Origin: Psychrobacter vallis
GTDB lineage: Bacteria; Pseudomonadota; Gammaproteobacteria; Pseudomonadales; Moraxellaceae
Assembly: GCF_904846715.1 (NCBI RefSeq)
Contig: NZ_CAJHBU010000010.1
Span: 1 to 64,000, forward strand
Length of the DNA: 64,000 nt
Reading direction: 5' to 3'
Below, piece by piece: positions 56,128 through 64,000 of this stretch. The notes beneath the pieces were generated by a model. That model saw only the letters and a program-made list of their open reading frames with translations, did no database searches and had not been told where the DNA came from. Made by a program: the position numbers and the translations under genes. The stretch's first letter is position 1; the number at the start of each line of letters is the position of its first letter.

Positions 56128-56221
56128 ATTTGAATAAACGAGACAATTTTATGGAATGGCAAAATCGAAGACAATAGAGAATAGTAGAGATGTAAGAGTT
56201 ATACAAAATACTGTAGAGCAA

Positions 56222-56971
56222 TTATGATTGGGCAGCCAGAATCGCTGCTAGCAAGACAGCATCATCAGGATAAGTGAGCTTGATGTTTTGGCGACTGCCA
56301 GTCACTAGCCGAATCGGTAAATCTAAGTATTCAAAAGCGCTGGCTTCATCGGTAATATCAAGTTGATACTCAGAAACATAATGTAATACGGCTTTTAGCT
56401 GACCTAATCGAAATACTTGCGGGGTTTGGGCTTGCCACGTATTAATGCGGTCGATTGTGTGTTTGATATAAGAGTATGAAGTCTGCCTTATATCGTCATT
56501 GGCAACCTCAGATTGAGCATTAGACTGTGTGTAAGACTGTTTTAGAGTATCGGCAACTGGTGTCGCCAAAATCGCCCCATAAGGCTCTACCATAGCGGCT
56601 CTAATGACTTGGTCAATGTCTTGAATGGGTACAGCAGGGCGTGCAGCATCATGGATCAGTACCAAATCTGAATCGTCGGCTCCTGTGTTAGCAATCGACT
56701 CTACCCCTGCCTGTACAGACTGCCAACGCTCAGCACCCCCAATCGCATACTGTATAGGAAGTGCAAAATCTAATGTTTGCACAGTGCTATCATCTGCTGC
56801 AACCACTAATAGGCATTGATCAATATAAGCGCTACAAGCAAGCCGTGCCACGCTATGCTGTAGCAATGTCTGCCCTTGCAGCATGGTATATTGCTTAGCG
56901 ATAGACGAACCAAAACGACTGCCGCGACCAGCAGCGACAATCATGGCATGTATATTAAGTTTGCTATTCAT
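56222..56971 (-). CDS. ispD: 2-C-methyl-D-erythritol 4-phosphate cytidylyltransferase
   Basis: MEP-pathway enzyme of isoprenoid biosynthesis, adding CMP to methylerythritol phosphate. It is 249 aa from ATG 56971. The nucleotide-binding motif is MIVAAGRGSRFGSSIAKQY near residue 9. LVLIHDAARPAVP is near 107, the Lys/Thr motif TPVADTLKQ near 142, and QTPQVFRLGQL near 180. ATG at 56998 would add nine residues. It follows ftsB in the widely conserved eno-ftsB-ispD order. Confidence 0.95.
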   Translation of the reverse strand: MNSKLNIHAMIVAAGRGSRFGSSIAKQYTMLQGQTLLQHSVARLACSAYIDQCLLVVAADDSTVQTLDFALPIQYAIGGAERWQSVQAGVESIANTGADDSDLVLIHDAARPAVPIQDIDQVIRAAMVEPYGAILATPVADTLKQSYTQSNAQSEVANDDIRQTSYSYIKHTIDRINTWQAQTPQVFRLGQLKAVLHYVSEYQLDITDEASAFEYLDLPIRLVTGSRQNIKLTYPDDAVLLAAILAAQS

Positions 56972-57101
56972 AAGGCAGTACTCATGGCTGAAACCCATGA
57001 CGGTGTGGTTGAGAACAAGGACAAGCTAAAATAGAAAACGCATTAAAGATGAATCATCTCTCTATCATAGACAACAGAGAGCAACATAACGTCATAAAAA
57101 A

Positions 57102-57410
57102 CTAATAACGACTGTGTGTGATGGGTGCGGTTGATACTTGTACAAACGTTTCATTCGGCTTAATCAAGCCCAAATCCAGACGGGCGTGTTCTTCTACTGC
57201 CTCAAGACCGTTTTTTAAATCATACACATCGGTACGTAATAAGTTGTTTGCGGTGACTTGGTTTTCGTTTAGGCCTTGTTGCTCTTCAATCTGAGTCATC
57301 AGTTTATTATGTTCAAATCGACCGTTTTCGCCCAGCCAGTACTGATATTGCAATCCTAATAAGACGGCAACAGCTAAAGCAAGCAGCATAAATTGACTAA
57401 AGTATTTCAT
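57102..57410 (-). CDS. ftsB: Cell division protein FtsB
   Basis: Small bitopic division protein that joins FtsL and FtsQ at the septum. It is 102 aa. One transmembrane helix (FMLLALAVAVLLGLQYQYWL, about residues 7-26) precedes WLGENGRF and a coiled-coil rich in Glu, Gln and Leu (about 38-75), ending in the conserved HARLDLGLIKPNETFVQ motif. It lies between eno and ispD as in most gammaproteobacteria. Confidence 0.94.
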   Translation of the reverse strand: MKYFSQFMLLALAVAVLLGLQYQYWLGENGRFEHNKLMTQIEEQQGLNENQVTANNLLRTDVYDLKNGLEAVEEHARLDLGLIKPNETFVQVSTAPITHSRY

Positions 57411-57553
57411 AAGAAGATAACGCCAAACGATAAAGAGATAATAAAATAGAGCCCACTAAGCTTACTAGGCAGTACATAATCACATTAGTTACCTATCAAT
57501 GGTTACCTAATGCCTAGCGTTAGCGGTAATTTTTGCTTCTGAACCAAGGCTTC

Positions 57554-59213
<1,660 letters not shown>

Positions 59214-61580
59214 TTATACTTTAGCCAAATGATCTCTATTAGCATGAGAGGCAGAGACCGTATTCTCCAGCTCAACCTCTGTCTTAAAACGTGTCAATCG
59301 TAGCGCATTCATCAAAACCGAGATGGAACTAAGCGCCATAGCAGCCGCCGCAATCATCGGATTTAAAAAGCCAAAAGCGGCAAGCGGAATACCGAGACAG
59401 TTATAAATAAAGGCAAAAAACAGATTTTGTTTGATATTACGTAACGTTGCTTGCGCAATCTTCTGCGCGGCATCGATATGCATCAGTGACTCACCCATTA
59501 AGCGCGCAGAAGCACTATGCTGTGCCACATCAGTGCCTTCAAACATAGCAAAACTGGCATCAGCGGTGGCCATCGCTGGCGCATCATTGACACCATCTCC
59601 CGCCATCGCAACCTTGTGACCAGCCGTTTGTAGCAGTGCGATTTGACTGGCCTTGTCGCGTGGACTCATTTTGCCATAAGCTTTGTCAATACCTAACTGC
59701 CCTGCTACATGATCGACGACAGACTGCTTATCACCGCTCATCAAAATAACATTAATACCAGCATCTTGTAACGCCGTAATCGCCCGCGGCGTATCAACTT
59801 TTAGGTCATCCGCTAAGGCAAAAGCACCTAGAGGTTCATCATTAATACTAATCGCAACAGTACTAGCGATGTTCCATACTTTTGGCATCAGCTTCGGTAA
59901 GATCAAATTAGCAAACTCTGCTGTACCAACTTTTACCAGTCCAAGTCCTTCGATATTTGCTTGAATACCTGCACCCTTGACCACACTGATATCATTTACA
60001 GTTAACAATGGCAATTGACGCGCAGTGGCCGCATTGACGAGCGCCGTTGCTAGTGGATGGCTGGCATGTGCCTCGACACTGGCAGCAATTTGCAATACAT
60101 CATCGACTGCCAATGACTTATCTACCATTAATTCATTGACGATTGTAGGTTTGCCAATGGTCAAAGTGCCTGTTTTATCGAGCACCACTGTATCAATACT
60201 ACCCGCAGCCTCAAGGCTTTGTGCGTCTTTAAACCAAACACCATGACGCGCTGCCACACCCATGCCAGCCATAATAGCGGCTGGGGTTGCCAAACCAAGG
60301 GCACAAGGACATGCAATAACCAATACGGATACCGCGTGCATTAAAGCCGTATCAATCATGCCCGTGAGCCACCACGTCAGACCAAAAGTAACCAAGGCAA
60401 TCGCAACCACAACGGGCACAAAGATAGCCGTCACTCTATCGGCAAGACGTGCCAAATTGGCTTTTGACCCTTGCGCGTCACTCAGGGCTTGTACCATATC
60501 ACCCAGCTTAGTATCGCTGCCTTTAGCACTGACGCGGTATAATAAACTACCATTTTCTACCAAGGCACCTGCCAGCAGCCCATCGCCCACGTCTTTTTTG
60601 AGTGGTACCGACTCACCTGTTAAATGACTCTCCACACACCAGCCACTACCGTCAATGACCGACCCATCAGTGGCGACGCGGCTGCCTTGCTTGGCGCGCA
60701 AGATATCACCTATTTGTACCTCTTTCAGAGCAACGTTATGAAAGTCACCATTTGCTTGCTGCTGCTCGACTTCATCAGGCGTCAATGACAATAATAAATC
60801 AATACTGTTTAGGCTGTGTTTTTTGGTTCGTTCCTCTAAATATTTGCCTGTACGCACAAAAGCAATAACCATAACGCCAGCTTCAAAATATACAGCTGGA
60901 CCATCACTAGCACTGTGACCAGCATGACCGCTTTGTAACAAACTGTTTAAGCTACCATCGCCATGAGTGAGCCACAAATATGTCGAATATGCCCAAATAG
61001 TCACCGTACCAATAACAACCAACACATCCATATTGGCAAGACCACCTTTGATGGATGCCCAAGCACTCTTATAAAATGGTAAAGCAAAGCCAAATTGTAC
61101 AACTGTCGCTAAAATAAACTGCAGCCAAATGGGCGGCATCCACGCCATACCCTGACCTGTCAGCATGCCTGCCATACCGATTAAGAATGGCACCAAACAA
61201 ATCCACAGTCCAATCAATCGCCATGGATACTGGGTGGCTGTGTCTTCATCCGTCTGTGAAAACAAGCTATCGGCTGCCTGCAAATTGGCGACAAAACCCG
61301 TTTTGTTCACCCATTCTGTGATTTCATCTGGCGTCGTCTGCGTTGGATTATAATCCACATTGGCTGTCTCGCCTGCGAAGTTCACATTCACTTCATAGAC
61401 CGAAGGCTTTTTGTTCAGTACCTTCTCGATACGCGAGGCACAAGCCTGACACGTCATTCCATCAATCGCCAGTTGCAGATGCGCACGCTGCGGCGATTGC
61501 CGCGTACTGGATTGAATATCGGTATCGACATCATAGGTGTTTTGGTTATTGGTAGGGTTATCAGTATGGGAATCATTCAT
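59214..61580 (-). CDS. copA: Copper-exporting P-type ATPase
   Basis: P1B-type ATPase of 788 aa that pumps Cu(I) out of the cytoplasm. One N-terminal metal-binding HMA domain has GMTCQACAS near residue 42. Eight transmembrane helices include the metal site CPC in VIACPCALGLATPAA near 423. The phosphorylation site is DKTGTLT near 468, SHPLA is the HP motif near 513, and the hinge is GDGVNDAPAMATADASFAM near 660. A His/Asp-containing periplasmic loop (GHAGHSASDG) lies between early helices. No CueR-type operator is evident upstream. The copZ gene lies just upstream on the same strand. Confidence 0.95.
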   Translation of the reverse strand: MNDSHTDNPTNNQNTYDVDTDIQSSTRQSPQRAHLQLAIDGMTCQACASRIEKVLNKKPSVYEVNVNFAGETANVDYNPTQTTPDEITEWVNKTGFVANLQAADSLFSQTDEDTATQYPWRLIGLWICLVPFLIGMAGMLTGQGMAWMPPIWLQFILATVVQFGFALPFYKSAWASIKGGLANMDVLVVIGTVTIWAYSTYLWLTHGDGSLNSLLQSGHAGHSASDGPAVYFEAGVMVIAFVRTGKYLEERTKKHSLNSIDLLLSLTPDEVEQQQANGDFHNVALKEVQIGDILRAKQGSRVATDGSVIDGSGWCVESHLTGESVPLKKDVGDGLLAGALVENGSLLYRVSAKGSDTKLGDMVQALSDAQGSKANLARLADRVTAIFVPVVVAIALVTFGLTWWLTGMIDTALMHAVSVLVIACPCALGLATPAAIMAGMGVAARHGVWFKDAQSLEAAGSIDTVVLDKTGTLTIGKPTIVNELMVDKSLAVDDVLQIAASVEAHASHPLATALVNAATARQLPLLTVNDISVVKGAGIQANIEGLGLVKVGTAEFANLILPKLMPKVWNIASTVAISINDEPLGAFALADDLKVDTPRAITALQDAGINVILMSGDKQSVVDHVAGQLGIDKAYGKMSPRDKASQIALLQTAGHKVAMAGDGVNDAPAMATADASFAMFEGTDVAQHSASARLMGESLMHIDAAQKIAQATLRNIKQNLFFAFIYNCLGIPLAAFGFLNPMIAAAAMALSSISVLMNALRLTRFKTEVELENTVSASHANRDHLAKV

Positions 61581-61700
61581 AAATAGGACTCGTTATGGCG
61601 TTTATACAATGGTATAAGCCATAAAAACAACAATGGGTGGAGAGATTTAAATCAAACAACAATTACGTTCTAAAACTATCGGTTTTATTTGAACCACTTA

Positions 61701-61807
61701 TATAATCGAGGCATTTTCAAGTGGGTGCAAGGCAACCGAGTGCAAATAGTACTGTTGTACAGCAAGCAAGGTTAAAACTGTACTCATTTATAAATGCTTT
61801 AATTATA
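61701..61807. repeat. 107-bp dispersed hairpin repeat, copy 3
   Basis: Third copy, more diverged. Outer arms TATAATCGAGGCA and TGCTTTAATTATA show a compensated G-C to A-T pair and one mismatch. Inner arms AGTGGGTGC and GTACTCATT pair using three G-U pairs. It lies in the 322-bp gap between copA and copZ. Confidence 0.85.
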
Positions 61808-61857
61808 GTTCATTCATTTTAAGAAAGGTCAGAGTGCAGAGCCAATTTTTAATCACT

Positions 61858-61886
61858 AAAAAACCAGCCCTGATAGCTGGTTTTTT
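61858..61886. terminator. Terminator of copZ
   Basis: AAAAAACCAGC and GCTGGTTTTTT form an exact 11-bp stem with a 7-nt loop, 17 bp past the copZ stop. It implies that copA is transcribed separately from copZ. Confidence 0.9.
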
Positions 61887-61902
61887 AAATAAAGAACAAA
61901 AC

Positions 61903-62127
61903 CTATGCGTTAGCGACTGTGGCATCAAAGCCAGCGTCATCAATAGCCGCCGCAATGATTTCCGCACTGGTCTTACTGTCATCAAAAGTGACTGTGGCTT
62001 GATTATCCGCAAGCTCAATGCTCATAGCACTTAAACCATCAATATCTGCGGTGGCATTGTAAACGCTGGCTACGCAACCACCACAAGTCATACCGTCGAT
62101 TTTAATAATACGGGTTTGGTCTGCCAT
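61903..62127 (-). CDS. copZ: Copper chaperone (HMA domain protein)
   Basis: 74-aa single HMA domain of ferredoxin-like fold that carries Cu(I) to CopA. The metal site is GMTCGGCVASV near residues 12-22, and the C-terminal AIDDAGFDA helix-loop is typical. AAGGAG lies upstream of the ATG. A terminator follows, so copA, 322 bp downstream, must have its own promoter or rely on readthrough. Confidence 0.93.
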   Translation of the reverse strand: MADQTRIIKIDGMTCGGCVASVYNATADIDGLSAMSIELADNQATVTFDDSKTSAEIIAAAIDDAGFDATVANA

Positions 62128-62228
62128 GGTAGGCTCCTTATGTTTATTGATAAATAACGTTATCTTTTAAGTATTTGTAAATACAATTACTAAACTAGCA
62201 TAAGTCGTATTGCTATGAACCACAAGGC

Positions 62229-62483
62229 TCAATCATCATAGCGTGGGTTTTGCGGTGCATCGATAGGGAATGGCTGAGTCACATAATCCACCATACTAAT
62301 TGCCGCCGTTAACGCATGAATACTAGTATCTGTATCCTCATAACGTACAGTCGCAATATGACTGGCAGCATCCAGCTCAATAGCTGTCACACCTGAAATG
62401 TTTTGCAGCGCCGTCATTACGCTATCTAACCCTTCCGCATCATTAATATTTTCAATACTTACCTGTGCAATTTTTATCGCCAT
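62229..62483 (-). CDS. HMA-like small protein lacking the metal-binding cysteines
   Basis: 84-aa protein. Its pattern (strand AIKIAQVSIENI, helix GLDSVMTALQNI, strand AIELDAASHIATVRYE, helix SIHALTAAISMV) follows the heavy-metal-associated fold of copZ, but the CxxC loop is replaced by NINDAEGL, and the protein has no cysteine at all. ATG 62483 has AGGAG upstream and lies 19 nt after the kdsA stop, so it is co-transcribed with kdsA. A longer in-frame start overlapping kdsA is unlikely. It may be a structural relic, a regulatory binder or an unrelated protein of similar fold. Confidence 0.75.
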   Translation of the reverse strand: MAIKIAQVSIENINDAEGLDSVMTALQNISGVTAIELDAASHIATVRYEDTDTSIHALTAAISMVDYVTQPFPIDAPQNPRYDD

Positions 62484-62502
62484 GGTGTTATCTCCTACTT
62501 TA

Positions 62503-63741
<1,239 letters not shown>

Positions 63742-64000
63742 CTACTTAGCTTCACTAAAGTTTTTTGCGGCTTTTACAAAGCTGTTAAACAGTGGATGAC
63801 CGCCACGTGGCGAGCTGGTAAATTCTGGATGGAACTGCACTGCGATAAACCATGGATGATCCGCCACTTCAACCGACTCCACCAAATGCTGCTTGGCAGA
63901 ATAACCTGAGATGGTCATACCTGCTTGCTCTAATGGCTCGATGTAACGATTGTTCATCTCGTAACGATGACGATGACGCTCAGTGATATTGCTTGCGCCA
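63742..64000 (-). CDS. pyrG: CTP synthase, C-terminal part (cut by window end)
   Basis: The last 85 codons of CTP synthase, which aminates UTP to CTP using glutamine. The visible reading frame enters at the window edge as [21 protein letters not shown] and includes the glutamine amidotransferase His-Glu pair in [19 protein letters not shown], with ligands His and Glu in FHPEF. The Tyr/Glu/Asn stretch RHRHRYE is characteristic of PyrG. The 5' part lies beyond 64000. Its position beside kdsA matches the common pyrG-kdsA-eno order. Confidence 0.95.
   Translation of the reverse strand, partial: GASNITERHRHRYEMNNRYIEPLEQAGMTISGYSAKQHLVESVEVADHPWFIAVQFHPEFTSSPRGGHPLFNSFVKAAKNFSEAK

Noticed and set aside
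61581-61700. CueR-type operator upstream of copA
   Set aside because: No ACCTTCC/GGAAGGT-like dyad is visible in the copA leader.

Overview
The window looks like chromosomal DNA of a gammaproteobacterium of the family Moraxellaceae, most likely a Psychrobacter. This is inferred from gene content and order and from protein style; no database search was possible. Pointers are the choline/betaine locus, the long (528-residue) isocitrate lyase, the pyrG-kdsA-eno-ftsB-ispD block, moderate G+C with very A+T-rich intergenic regions, and three tRNA genes. I see no phage, integrase, intact transposase gene, CRISPR array or rRNA.

Layout. 0.2-7.0 kb: osmoprotection locus on the minus strand, read in the order SMR exporter, TetR regulator, betB, betA, betT. 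7.3-9.3 kb: tRNA-Asn, a small ribbon-helix-helix-like protein, a lipoprotein and tRNA-Ser. 9.3-12.5 kb: a GAPDH/Epd-family dehydrogenase and a Pif1-like helicase. 13.0-17.8 kb: an alcohol/aldehyde cluster (AldB-type aldehyde dehydrogenase, AdhP-type alcohol dehydrogenase, a 173-bp MITE-like element, a DUF779 protein and a decayed GMC oxidoreductase). 18.2-24.2 kb: a complete dppABCDF peptide importer. 24.3-29.1 kb: accessory genes, with an NTF2-like protein and LysR regulator pair, a NERD protein, a DUF4424 protein, a truncated second NERD copy and an orphan membrane protein. 29.3-41.5 kb: housekeeping and stress genes (tkt, serS, a YcxB-like protein, a delta-class carbonic anhydrase lipoprotein, dps, a DUF2057 protein, hda, perM-like, purMN). 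41.8-50.6 kb: a succinate-semialdehyde-type dehydrogenase, LysR, aceA, a CYTH-CHAD protein, an L,D-transpeptidase and an orphan membrane protein. 50.7-55.7 kb: argG, pyrC, rnt, tRNA-Glu and a membrane-anchored BLUF photoreceptor. 56.2-64 kb: ispD, ftsB, eno, then a copper cassette (copA, copZ), an HMA-like protein without cysteines, kdsA and the 3' end of pyrG.

How the genes work together. BetT imports choline, BetA and BetB oxidise it to glycine betaine, and the SMR protein may move quaternary amines outward. AdhP and AldB would oxidise ethanol to acetate, whose use as sole carbon source needs aceA. CopA and CopZ handle copper. Most other genes are single housekeeping functions.

The clearest structure not explained by genes is a 107-bp repeat family (three copies at 41.7, 56.0 and 61.7 kb) whose paired arms carry compensatory changes. 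There are also several intercistronic hairpins, notably a 105-nt composite one between betB and betA. I did not find a wholly new multi-gene system. The best leads are the repeat family, the SMR/TetR variant of the bet locus, the membrane-tethered BLUF protein and the cysteine-less HMA-like gene behind kdsA.
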